Position numbers and translations under genes: made by a program. A stretch of DNA of 19,870 nucleotides from Candidatus Thiodiazotropha sp. (ex Gloverina cf. vestifex) (GTDB taxonomy: Bacteria > Pseudomonadota > Gammaproteobacteria > Chromatiales > Chromatiaceae). Below are positions 1 to 7,629 of the stretch, piece by piece; position 1 is the first letter of the stretch; the number at the start of each line of letters is the position of its first letter. The DNA lies in assembly GCA_025656435.1 (NCBI GenBank), contig JAHXHT010000014.1, forward strand, positions 1 through 19,870. Direction: 5' to 3'. Under the pieces are notes generated by a model that saw nothing but the letters and a program-made list of their open reading frames with translations, was not told the origin of the DNA and made no database searches.

Positions 1-81
1 TTTGCTTCATGGGGTCTATATAATGATTGGCCTAGAATGTGCACCATTATCCCTCAATCGATGGATTCGTTCAGAGCTTCC
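1..81 (-). mobile_element. End of an IS5-type insertion sequence, running off the left edge
   Basis: Bases 1-81 are the reverse complement of 19787-19867, with no mismatch when compared base by base. Read on the minus strand from base 81 leftward, the element begins GGAAGCTCTGAACGAATC. This resembles the IS5 terminal repeat as I recall it (GGAAGGTGCGAAC...). It abuts CTAG at 82-85, the YTAR-type target that IS5 elements duplicate. The shared block is 85 bp, which equals 81 bp of element plus the 4-bp target. No transposase is visible because the element continues outside the window. The family name comes from terminus and target only. A different element using the same target remains possible. 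Confidence 0.65.
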
Positions 82-101
82 CTAGGGCCTGTTAACACTA
101 A

Positions 102-119
102 GGAAGCGCTGGACAAATC
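102..119 (+). mobile_element. IS-end-like motif, probable remnant of a related element
   Basis: GGAAGCGCTGGACAAATC at 102-119 matches the flanking IS end (GGAAGCTCTGAACGAATC) at 15 of 18 positions. It is preceded by CTAA at 98-101, which also fits the YTAR target. It points rightward, away from the IS end at 1-81, with 20 bp between the two. No inverted partner and no transposase fragment were seen to its right, so it looks like a relic or solo end. It could also be chance similarity. Confidence 0.4.
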
Positions 120-206
120 TGGACATATCGATTTTGGCCGTTGTGTTGTTAATCTTGGCAATAGACTGCTATGACTGGCGAATATTATCTATGTGAGAAG
201 CATGTT

Positions 207-305
207 GGTTGGGCCGACATAGGAGGCCCAACAATCCAAACCCTTTCCTGCGGCTGGCTCGAGAATTTGCAATGGAGATGTTGGGCCTCCTATGTCGGCC
301 CAACC
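207..305. repeat. Inverted pair of REP-like palindromes (BIME-like)
   Basis: Two perfect 27-nt inverted arms lie at 207-233 and 279-305 around a 45-nt loop. Each arm is itself a small palindrome, GTTGGGCC, then a 9-nt loop, then GGCCCAAC. On the minus strand the second arm is preceded by GTAG (303-309 reads GTAGGTT on that strand). A GTAG or GGAG tetranucleotide before a hairpin is typical of REPs mobilised by REP-associated tyrosine transposases. The first arm has GTTG in that position. No such transposase is in the window. The long hairpin lies 62 bp past the putP stop and could also end or stabilise that transcript. Apart from this pair and the IS-like ends, 1-366 shows no gene. Confidence 0.75.
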
Positions 306-366
306 TACGGATCTGTTTGGACAATGGTGGACCTTAGCGTGATGTAGGTGATTAGGAAAACGCTGA

Positions 367-1728
367 TCAATCCGACCGGGTCAGTCGACTCACCAATAAG
401 ATTGCCAGCAGGGATGCGGTAAAACCCGGTACGATCTCATAGAGGTCAAACAGGCCACCTTCAAGCGGTTTCCAGATCACAACAGTGATGCCTCCCACAA
501 GAATCCCGGCCAGAGCACCCCAGCGGTTCATGCCCCGCCAATAGAGGGAGAGTAGCACCGCAGGTCCGAAGGCAGCACCAAAACCCGCCCAGGCATAGGC
601 CACCAGATCGAGCACTTTATTCTCAGGATTCATGGCCAACAGGAAAGCCACGCCGGCGATGGCCAATACCGCCAGGCGGCCGACCCGCACCAGCTCCCTT
701 TCGCTCGCCTCTTTACGAAACAGCACCCGATAGATATCACCGGTAAAGGCGCTGGAGGAGACCAGCAGCTGTGAGTCGGCGGTACTCATCACCGCCGCCA
801 GGATAGCGGCCAGGCAGATACCGGCGATCAGCGGATGAAACAGCAGATCGACCAGATGAATGAAGACCTTCTCCGTATCCTCCAGTGGCGTCTCGAAAAC
901 GGGTATGCCACTCATTCCCACCAGGCAGGCAGCGGTCAGGGTGATAAAGACCCAAGTGACAGCAATGCGCCGGGCCTGGGGCACCAGACTGACATCCCGT
1001 ACCGCCTTGAAGCGGGCCAGGATATGGGGCTGACCAAAGTAACCCAGCCCCCAGGCCAGCAGGGAGACAATGGCGATCACACCCAGCGCGTCACCCTCGG
1101 CGTTGGAAAAAGGGTTGAGCAATTCGGCATTCTGCAATTCGATCGCGGCCAGCGTGCCATTCACACCGCCGGTCAGACTGAGTGCGAAAATCGGCACTGC
1201 CACCAGCGCAGCTGCCATCAACAAACCCTGAAACAGATCGGTCCAGGAGACAGCGAGAAAACCGCCGAAAGCGGTATATAGAATGATGGTCAGCGTGCCG
1301 ACAACCACTGCCCAGACATAAGGCAGACCGAAGAGGGAGGAGACCATCCGGATCAGGCCGCTGTCGTCCTGAAACCGATTCGACAGGTATTGAGGCAGGG
1401 TCAGGGCATTGCCTGCCCGCTCCGAGGCCGATCGCAGAGGCGCCGCCACCAGCCGCCAGTTGAGCCAGGTACCGAGCAGCAGGCCGACGGCGAGCCAGAT
1501 CGACTCCAGTCCCGCCGCATAGGCATAGCCCGACAGACCGAGCAGTAGCCAACCGCTCATATCGGAGGCGCTGGCGCTGAGTGCGGTGACCCAGCTTCCC
1601 AGGCGGCGTCCTCCCAGGATGAAATCGGAGAGGTCCCGAGTCCGTCGCCAGGCAATAATGCCAATCACCAGAATCACCGCCAGATAACCGACAAAGGTCA
1701 GGGCGACAAGTAGCGCACTGTTATCCAT
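367..1728 (-). CDS. putP: Sodium/proline symporter PutP, internally shortened
   Basis: Inner-membrane carrier of the solute:sodium symporter family that takes up proline with Na+. The 453 residues follow E. coli PutP (502 aa) closely. The helix-2 motif SASASDMSGW (51-60), NALTLPQY (107-114), GGFLAVSWTD (155-164), GYFGQPHILARF and the helix-9 segment AAVMSTADSQLLVSSSA are all present. Two things are odd. After SSLF (130-133) the chain jumps straight to FGLPY, so about 24 residues that form transmembrane segment 4 in E. coli PutP are missing, in frame. The C-terminal cytoplasmic tail of roughly 35-40 residues is also absent, ending at RLTRSD near the repeat-rich left edge. Losing one helix should disturb topology, so the protein is probably non-functional. 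The ATG at 1728 has GAGGG upstream. It is last in the co-directional block, 21 bp after the SPL-like gene. Confidence 0.85.
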   Translation of the reverse strand: MDNSALLVALTFVGYLAVILVIGIIAWRRTRDLSDFILGGRRLGSWVTALSASASDMSGWLLLGLSGYAYAAGLESIWLAVGLLLGTWLNWRLVAAPLRSASERAGNALTLPQYLSNRFQDDSGLIRMVSSLFGLPYVWAVVVGTLTIILYTAFGGFLAVSWTDLFQGLLMAAALVAVPIFALSLTGGVNGTLAAIELQNAELLNPFSNAEGDALGVIAIVSLLAWGLGYFGQPHILARFKAVRDVSLVPQARRIAVTWVFITLTAACLVGMSGIPVFETPLEDTEKVFIHLVDLLFHPLIAGICLAAILAAVMSTADSQLLVSSSAFTGDIYRVLFRKEASERELVRVGRLAVLAIAGVAFLLAMNPENKVLDLVAYAWAGFGAAFGPAVLLSLYWRGMNRWGALAGILVGGITVVIWKPLEGGLFDLYEIVPGFTASLLAILLVSRLTRSD

Positions 1729-1749
1729 CTATGCCCTCGTGAAACATTA

Positions 1750-3036
1750 TCAGTCACTTCTCCTGGCCGATATCTTCGCCAGATAATGCTCTTTCATAGC
1801 CGTCTCGAAGGCCTCATTACTGGGGTAGTCAAAGCCGAACACCGGCTGCCAGAAACGCGGGTTCTCCATACAAAGATAGAAGAAGACCTCATCATGCCAG
1901 GATTCGAGTGTGTGATAGGCGAAGGAGAACATCTCCTGCTTGATCTCATCCGGGTAGGAGAGTTTGCCGTCGGCTTCCACCATCGGCATCTGCAGGACAC
2001 GGCTCTGAAAACCGGGACGTGCGCGGAGTTGTTTGATTACCGGTTTGATGTAGGTGAGCGTGCCGAGGGAAACCAGCGCAACTTCATGGGCATCGAACTC
2101 GCCGGTAAGACGCTGGAAGAGTTCACCGTAATCCTCCCGCCAGTGGTCATAATGGATCATGGGGTGAAAATGGAAGCCGACTACAATACCTTTGTCGGCC
2201 AGCCGCCTTGCTGCACGCAGACGTTCGTCCAGAGAAGCGGTGAGGTGTTCTTCATTGGCTATCAGCGTCGGTGTATTGAGCGACCAGGTGCAGAGCACAT
2301 TGGGTGGCACTTCATGTTTCAACAGATGGTTGATGTTCTTCGACTTGGTCTTCAGCTCAAGAATGACGTTGGGGTGCTGTGCCGCAAAATTAAGCAGAGC
2401 ATCTAGAATGCCCGCCTGGTTACCCCACATCAGAGAGTCGGAGGATTGCCCGGTGCCGATATGGTAGAAACGGTCGGGATCGATCTCAAGCCGGGCGAGC
2501 TTCTCGGTAAAACGGCTATCGAAGCGTACCTCGTCACCATGATAGAAAGATTGGATGCTGCAGTAACTGCAGTCGAAGCCACAGTTCTCCACGGCGTCGA
2601 GGGTCATCAGGTTACAACAGCGGGTACGGGTCGAGGCCACCGGACACCAGCCGAGACCCAGGTGATCTTTCTCCACATTGACCCGTTGAATGCGTTCCGC
2701 AGAATAGCTGCTGGAGACCGGTATCTCCGGATAGCGAGTCGGTTGTTCCCGCAGGGTCTGCCAGTGGGTGCGGACCGCTTGAAGCAGACGCTGCCGTCGC
2801 TGTTTGGGTCCCAACCCCTCATTCGGCACTAGCGGCCAAACCTGTTCCATCGTCCCTGCGTTCCACATCGCCAGGTCGACAGCCATATCGCAGAGCTGCT
2901 TCAGCTCCTGCTGAGTAAAGCGGAATAGTTGTGCCTGACCACTGAGAAATCTCTGCTGCTCATCAGACAAACGCTCAGACCCCGTCTGTTGCAGGAGACC
3001 CGGCAGTTTATCTTCATAAAGATTGGATTCTGGCAT
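1750..3036 (-). CDS. Spore photoproduct lyase-family radical SAM protein
   Basis: A 428-residue radical SAM enzyme related to SplB, the Bacillus enzyme that directly reverses the UV spore photoproduct. The cluster-binding motif is ENCGFDCSYCSIQ, with cysteines at 152, 156 and 159 (CX3CX2C). It is preceded by other cysteines at 131, 140 and 141. Further family-like stretches are HIGTGQSSDSLMWGN, LELKTKSKNI and GFHFHPMIHYD. It is longer than B. subtilis SplB (about 340 aa) because of an N-terminal region of about 100 residues of unknown role. The organism is not expected to sporulate, so the substrate is uncertain; a DNA-lesion repair role is inference. It starts 27 bp after der and ends 21 bp before putP, so it probably shares their transcript. 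Family assignment is firm, function is not. Confidence 0.85.
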   Translation of the reverse strand: MPESNLYEDKLPGLLQQTGSERLSDEQQRFLSGQAQLFRFTQQELKQLCDMAVDLAMWNAGTMEQVWPLVPNEGLGPKQRRQRLLQAVRTHWQTLREQPTRYPEIPVSSSYSAERIQRVNVEKDHLGLGWCPVASTRTRCCNLMTLDAVENCGFDCSYCSIQSFYHGDEVRFDSRFTEKLARLEIDPDRFYHIGTGQSSDSLMWGNQAGILDALLNFAAQHPNVILELKTKSKNINHLLKHEVPPNVLCTWSLNTPTLIANEEHLTASLDERLRAARRLADKGIVVGFHFHPMIHYDHWREDYGELFQRLTGEFDAHEVALVSLGTLTYIKPVIKQLRARPGFQSRVLQMPMVEADGKLSYPDEIKQEMFSFAYHTLESWHDEVFFYLCMENPRFWQPVFGFDYPSNEAFETAMKEHYLAKISARRSD

Positions 3037-3063
3037 GCCTGTTAACCCGACTAACCGGAGTTG

Positions 3064-4455
3064 TTAACGCTTGCTCTTGACGTACTTCTTCAGTCGTTGA
3101 CGCTTTTCAACCTGGCGCTTGGTGAGCTTGTTCTTTTTCCCTTCATAGGGATTGCTACCGGAGCGGAATTCGATACGAATCGGCGTCCCTTTGAGATTGA
3201 GGGTCTTGCGAAAGCGGGTGACCAGATAGCGCTTGTAGGGCTCGGGTACATGCTCTGTCTGATTGCCGTGAATGATAATAATCGGCGGATTCTTGCCACC
3301 CTGATGGGCATAGCGCAGTTTGATTCGCCTGCCATGCACCAGCGGTGGCTGATGTTCCTGGGTAATCGTCTCCAACAGACGGGTCAGATCCGGCGTTGAG
3401 AGATCGCGCATGGCGTTGGTATAAACCTTCTCCACCAAGCCGAACAGATCACCCACCCCGGAACCGTGCAGGGCCGAGATAAAATGGTGCCGTGCGAAGT
3501 TGAGAAAAGGCAGTTTGCGTTCGATCTCGCTCTTCACCCACTCCCGCTGATCCTGACTCAGGCCGTCCCATTTATTGATCACCAGAATCAAGCCACGGCC
3601 ACTTTCCAGCACATGGCCCGCCAGGGTGGCATCCTGTTCCCCCACACCCTGTTGCGCATCGAGCACCATCAACACCACATTGGCCTCTTCGATGGCCTGC
3701 AGGGTTTTGATGATGCTGAACTTCTCGATCGCTTCTTTGACACGTGCCCGCCGGCGCACACCGGCAGTATCGATCAGGGTGTAGTGTTTCTCGTTGCGGA
3801 TGAAGGGAATGAAGATGCTATCCCGCGTGGTGCCAGGCTGATCGAAGGCGACGACCCGCTCCTCGCCCAGCAGACGGTTGACCAGGGTCGACTTGCCCAC
3901 ATTGGGGCGGCCCACCACGGCGATCTGTATGCCTCTTTCTTCCGCTGCAATCTCTTCTTCGGACGGCGGCATCTGTGCCAGCACTGTCTCGATGAGGTGG
4001 CTTACCCCACGGCCATGAACCGCCGCGATCATCTGAGGCTCACCCAATCCAAGCCGGAAGAAATCGCTGCCGGCGACCGTCTCGTCCAAGCCTTCGCTCT
4101 TGTTCACTGTCAGGGTCACCGGCTTGCCGGTACGCCGCAGTTCCTGCGCGATCATCTCATCGCCGCCGATGCACCCCTCTCTGGCATCCAGCAGAAACAG
4201 AATATGATCCGCCTCACCGATGGCCTGCTTGACCTGCTGTTCCATCAACACGTCGATACCGATCTGATCACCACTGATGCCGCCGGTATCTACGACTACA
4301 TAGGGCTGACTGCCTATCCTGCCAGTGCCGTATTTGCGGTCGCGGGTGAGGCCGGGTTGATCGGCCACCAGGGCATCACGGCTGCGAGTGAGGCGGTTGA
4401 ATAGGGTTGATTTGCCGACGTTGGGACGACCGACCAGGGCGATGACGGGTAGCAT
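3064..4455 (-). CDS. der: Ribosome-associated GTPase Der (EngA)
   Basis: Essential double-GTPase needed for maturation of the 50S ribosomal subunit. The 463-residue protein has two tandem G domains followed by a KH-like C-terminal domain. Domain 1 has the P-loop GRPNVGKST (9-17), DTGG (56-59) and NKSE (118-121). Domain 2 has GRPNVGKST (182-190), DTAG and NKWD. The basic tail (TKRQVEKRQRLKKYVKSKR) is typical. Length is close to that of E. coli Der (490 aa). The gene starts 10 bp after the bamB stop, the same bamB-der order as in E. coli and most gammaproteobacteria. Confidence 0.98.
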   Translation of the reverse strand: MLPVIALVGRPNVGKSTLFNRLTRSRDALVADQPGLTRDRKYGTGRIGSQPYVVVDTGGISGDQIGIDVLMEQQVKQAIGEADHILFLLDAREGCIGGDEMIAQELRRTGKPVTLTVNKSEGLDETVAGSDFFRLGLGEPQMIAAVHGRGVSHLIETVLAQMPPSEEEIAAEERGIQIAVVGRPNVGKSTLVNRLLGEERVVAFDQPGTTRDSIFIPFIRNEKHYTLIDTAGVRRRARVKEAIEKFSIIKTLQAIEEANVVLMVLDAQQGVGEQDATLAGHVLESGRGLILVINKWDGLSQDQREWVKSEIERKLPFLNFARHHFISALHGSGVGDLFGLVEKVYTNAMRDLSTPDLTRLLETITQEHQPPLVHGRRIKLRYAHQGGKNPPIIIIHGNQTEHVPEPYKRYLVTRFRKTLNLKGTPIRIEFRSGSNPYEGKKNKLTKRQVEKRQRLKKYVKSKR

Positions 4456-4465
4456 GAATCAGATC

Positions 4466-5626
4466 TCAGCGGTTATCCGGTTCAATCGGCTCTGCCTGTA
4501 GCGCAGAGAGCTTGCCGCCCTCCCCCAGGACATAGACGATACCGTCATGCACCAGCGGCTTGACCCGAATCCTGTCACCACCGGCACGGCTGCGTGCCAG
4601 CTGGCGACCATCGTATTGTGATAGCCAGTGAAGGTAGCCATCGTAGTCGCCCACGACCAGGTATCCGTCTACCATCGCAGGTGCCGAGAGACGCCGGGCA
4701 TGCAGTGACTTCTGTTGCCACAGCGTAGCGCCGTTGGTGGCATCCAACGACCAGATGTGGTCCTCCTCATCGGAGACATAGATCTGTCGCCAATCCGCAT
4801 CCAACCCTGCGTGAGACGAGAGCTCCCGCTGCCAGAGTATCACCCCGCTGGTTTCCGAGACTGCCGCCACTTCGCCATGAAATGCCGCCGCGTAGACAGT
4901 CCCTTCCACCAGCTTGAGTTCCGCATCGATATCCACCACACGCTCGAGCTCAGTGCGTCCCTTGGGTGTGGTGATTGTCGCCTCCCAGGCCGCTACGCCG
5001 TTATCGAGTTGCAACGCCACCAGCTTGCCATTGGCGAAACCGACCAGCGCCTGGGCCTCATTAATGATGGGGGAGCTGTCACCGCGCAGGGTGAGTACCG
5101 GCACGGTCCGGTCGTAGGCCCAGCGTGTCTCACCGGTGTCTGTGTCTATGGACATCACACGCCCGTCAATAGTCCGGCAAATGACCTGGCCACGACCGAT
5201 GGCGGGTACCGAAAGCACTTCGCTGGAAACTTTCTGACGCCAGCGTTGACTGCCGTCCTCCGTATCCATGAGAATCAACTCTGCCTCCTGCGTCCCCACA
5301 GCAAGCAGCCCCTCATTGACGCCCGGGCCACCGGAAATCGGTACATCCAGATCCACTGACCAGAGCTTCTTACCCGTCAGCGCATCAAAAGCCAGGACCT
5401 CACCGGATGGTTCTGCGATGTAGAGACGTCCTTCACTGATGGCCGGAGCGATCTTCAGGTAGACATCTTCCGATCCCTCCAGCGATCTGCTCCAAAGGGT
5501 CTTGATCTTGAGTTCGGATTCCAGCTCAACCAATTCGGCAGGTGGATCGGCATTGTCCTTCGCAGAGAAGACGCTGCAGCCGGTCAACAGCAACAGTAGC
5601 GGCCAAAGTAGAAAGGGTCTGATCAT
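4466..5626 (-). CDS. bamB: Outer-membrane assembly lipoprotein BamB
   Basis: Beta-propeller lipoprotein of the BAM complex, which inserts beta-barrel proteins into the outer membrane. The ATG at 5626 is chosen because it begins a clean lipoprotein signal, MIRPFLLWPLLLLLTGC, with lipobox LTGC and acylated Cys17. Ser18 at +2 predicts outer-membrane sorting. It also sits just past the yfgM stop, 4 bp away, whereas the longer reading from 5656 would overlap yfgM and put extra residues before the signal. The mature part (386 aa in total) has repeated PQQ/WD-like blades, such as GRLYIAEPSGEVLAFDALTG, GRVMSIDTDTGETRW and DHIWSLDATNGATLW. Length agrees with E. coli BamB (392 aa). Confidence 0.96.
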   Translation of the reverse strand: MIRPFLLWPLLLLLTGCSVFSAKDNADPPAELVELESELKIKTLWSRSLEGSEDVYLKIAPAISEGRLYIAEPSGEVLAFDALTGKKLWSVDLDVPISGGPGVNEGLLAVGTQEAELILMDTEDGSQRWRQKVSSEVLSVPAIGRGQVICRTIDGRVMSIDTDTGETRWAYDRTVPVLTLRGDSSPIINEAQALVGFANGKLVALQLDNGVAAWEATITTPKGRTELERVVDIDAELKLVEGTVYAAAFHGEVAAVSETSGVILWQRELSSHAGLDADWRQIYVSDEEDHIWSLDATNGATLWQQKSLHARRLSAPAMVDGYLVVGDYDGYLHWLSQYDGRQLARSRAGGDRIRVKPLVHDGIVYVLGEGGKLSALQAEPIEPDNR

Positions 5627-5630
5627 CGGC

Positions 5631-6257
5631 TCAGGGATTCGCCAGCGCCAGATCATCCAGCTTCATCTGCAACAGATTACGATTGCTGACCTCCAGTGTC
5701 ATGGCTTGGGTGTACGCATCGTGAGCCGCTGGTTTATCGCCTCTTTCTGCCGCGATGTCACCACGCAACATGGCAAACTCGCCGGCAAAACCATCCGCTT
5801 CCTTATCGGCATGCTTCGCCGCACCATCGAGATCCCCTTCGCTGAGCAGGATGCGCGCCAGGTTGAGTTGTGCCAACGCTTTCAGGGATGGCTCATCTGT
5901 CTGTCCGATGGCCCACTCCAGCTGTGAACGTGCGGCAGCCCCATCACCCTGTTCCAGTTTCAGTCTGGCCTGCGTGAGTGCGGCAAAGACCGCGTAGTTG
6001 CTGCTATCGTACTCAAGCCGCAGGAGTTCGGCCTGTTTGCTGGAGGATTCGGTATCACCACGCTGTACGGCACTCAGCATTTGATTGAAGGACTGAGAGG
6101 CATCTTTGCCGATCCGGTCCTCGTAGTTGCCCCAGGCCTGCCAGCCAAATACACCACCCAGGCCAATGACAAGACCGGCAATCACCGAGGTGCCGTTCTC
6201 TTTCCACCAGCGTTTTAACGCCTCGACCTGTTCTTCTTCGGTCTGATATGCACTCAT
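5631..6257 (-). CDS. yfgM: YfgM family TPR protein, ancillary SecYEG translocon subunit
   Basis: A 208-residue single-pass inner-membrane protein. A short cytoplasmic N-terminus (SAYQTEEEQVEALKRWWKENG) is followed by a transmembrane helix at about 23-45 (GTSVIAGLVIGLGGVFGWQAW) and a periplasmic TPR-like domain. The E. coli homologue (206 aa) associates with SecYEG and the chaperone PpiD and passes clients to periplasmic chaperones. The ATG at 6257 has AGGA about 9 bp upstream on the minus strand. It lies 24 bp after hisS and 4 bp before bamB, the standard hisS-yfgM-bamB arrangement that links protein export with outer-membrane assembly. Confidence 0.95.
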   Translation of the reverse strand: MSAYQTEEEQVEALKRWWKENGTSVIAGLVIGLGGVFGWQAWGNYEDRIGKDASQSFNQMLSAVQRGDTESSSKQAELLRLEYDSSNYAVFAALTQARLKLEQGDGAAARSQLEWAIGQTDEPSLKALAQLNLARILLSEGDLDGAAKHADKEADGFAGEFAMLRGDIAAERGDKPAAHDAYTQAMTLEVSNRNLLQMKLDDLALANP

Positions 6258-6281
6258 ATTCTAAATCCTGTTTCTCATCTC

Positions 6282-7550
6282 TTATAATCTGTCGGCCAGA
6301 ATACCTGCAAGGTCGTCGATCTTCACCTGCAGCTGCTCTCCACCATCCCGCAGCGGCTTCAAGCCTACCTCACCTTTGGCCACCTCATCATCTCCCAGTA
6401 TGACAGCGAAGCGGGCACGACTTTTGTCCGCCTTCTTAAACTGACTCTTGAAGCCACCGCCGCCACAGTGGCTGATCAATCGTAGCTCAGGCAAGGCATC
6501 ACGTAACGTTTCCGCCAACTGGACGCCTTTCCGTTTCGCCTTATCACCCATCATAATCAGGTAGAGATCGACACCGGGAAGCTGCTGCGCAACGGCTGTC
6601 GTCTCCAACAGAGCAACCAGCCGCTCCAAGCCCATGGCGAAGCCAACCGCGCTGGTGGGTTTACCACCCAGCTGTTCGACCAGACCATCGTAGCGGCCAC
6701 CGGCACAGACGGTACCCTGTGCGCCAAGCTGGTCGGTAACCCACTCGAACACGGTCCGGCTGTAGTAGTCCAGACCGCGTACCAGTCGTGGATTCAGCAC
6801 GTAGGCCACTCCCGCATCATCCAGTCCCTTAAGAAGGACCTCGAAGTGAGCCAATGATTCCTCGGAGAGGTGCTCCATGAGGGTCGGCGCGCCGGCAACC
6901 ACCTGGGCCAAATCTGGGTTTTTGGTATCCAGAATACGTAACGGATTGCTCTCGAGTCGACGCCGGCTATCTTCATCCAACTCATCATAGTGAACCTGGA
7001 AATAGCTCACCAGCAGTTCACGGTAGTTTGCGCGCTCTTCTGATGTCCCGAGGGTATTGAGCTGAAGTTCGAGTCCCTCAAGTCCCAGCTCTTTCCATAG
7101 ACGCACAGTCAGCAGGATGAGTTCCAGGTCAATATCTGGTCCTTCCAGTCCGAAAGTCTCGACACCAATCTGGTGAAACTGCCGATAACGTCCTTTCTGC
7201 GGGCGTTCATGCCTAAACATGGGGCCTTGGTACCAGAGTCTTTGTGTCTGGTTGAAGATGAGTCCATTCTCCAGGCCGGCGCGAACACAACCGGCTGTAC
7301 CTTCGGGACGCAGGGTCAGGCTATCGCCGTTGCGGTCTGCGAACGTGTACATCTCCTTTTCGACAATATCGGTGACTTCTCCGATGGAGCGTTTGAATAG
7401 CTCGGTCATCTCGACAATGGGCATGCGGATCTCGTCATAGCCGTAACGACCAAGTACCGAACGCACTCGATCTTCGAGATATTGCCAGAGGGGCGTCTGC
7501 TGCGGCAGGATGTCTTTCATCCCGCGAATGGCCTGGATTTGCTTTGCCAT
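6282..7550 (-). CDS. hisS: Histidyl-tRNA synthetase
   Basis: Class II aminoacyl-tRNA synthetase that charges tRNA-His in the cytoplasm. The 422 residues match E. coli HisS (424 aa) from end to end. The N-terminus QAIRGMKDILP, class II motif 1 region, motif 2 region FRHERPQKGRYRQFHQIGVE, the histidine-specific segment LVRGLDYYSRTVFEW and motif 3 (SAVGFAMGLERL) are all present. The C-terminal anticodon-binding domain is complete. The start at 7550 gives the usual MAK...IRGMKD beginning. The gene lies 79 bp after rodZ. In E. coli and many relatives ispG occupies that junction, and here it is absent. Confidence 0.98.
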   Translation of the reverse strand: MAKQIQAIRGMKDILPQQTPLWQYLEDRVRSVLGRYGYDEIRMPIVEMTELFKRSIGEVTDIVEKEMYTFADRNGDSLTLRPEGTAGCVRAGLENGLIFNQTQRLWYQGPMFRHERPQKGRYRQFHQIGVETFGLEGPDIDLELILLTVRLWKELGLEGLELQLNTLGTSEERANYRELLVSYFQVHYDELDEDSRRRLESNPLRILDTKNPDLAQVVAGAPTLMEHLSEESLAHFEVLLKGLDDAGVAYVLNPRLVRGLDYYSRTVFEWVTDQLGAQGTVCAGGRYDGLVEQLGGKPTSAVGFAMGLERLVALLETTAVAQQLPGVDLYLIMMGDKAKRKGVQLAETLRDALPELRLISHCGGGGFKSQFKKADKSRARFAVILGDDEVAKGEVGLKPLRDGGEQLQVKIDDLAGILADRL

Positions 7551-7629
7551 CAGTCGTATGGAGTCGCGAAAAGGTGTAATTCGGATAAGGCGCCGAAGAG
7601 TAACATGGAACCGTCTACCCGCCCAAGCG

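Noticed and set aside
356..373. GGAAAACGCTGATCAATC, another IS-end-like motif overlapping the putP stop
   Set aside because: It needs a gap to align with the other ends, and its inward side would be putP itself, so an element there makes no sense. Probably chance.
3466..4404. Long plus-strand open frame opposite der, with similar ones opposite relA, bamB and rodZ
   Set aside because: These are antisense shadows of strongly recognised genes and read as no known protein.
5627..5656. Longer start for bamB
   Set aside because: It would overlap yfgM and put ten residues before an otherwise textbook lipoprotein signal.
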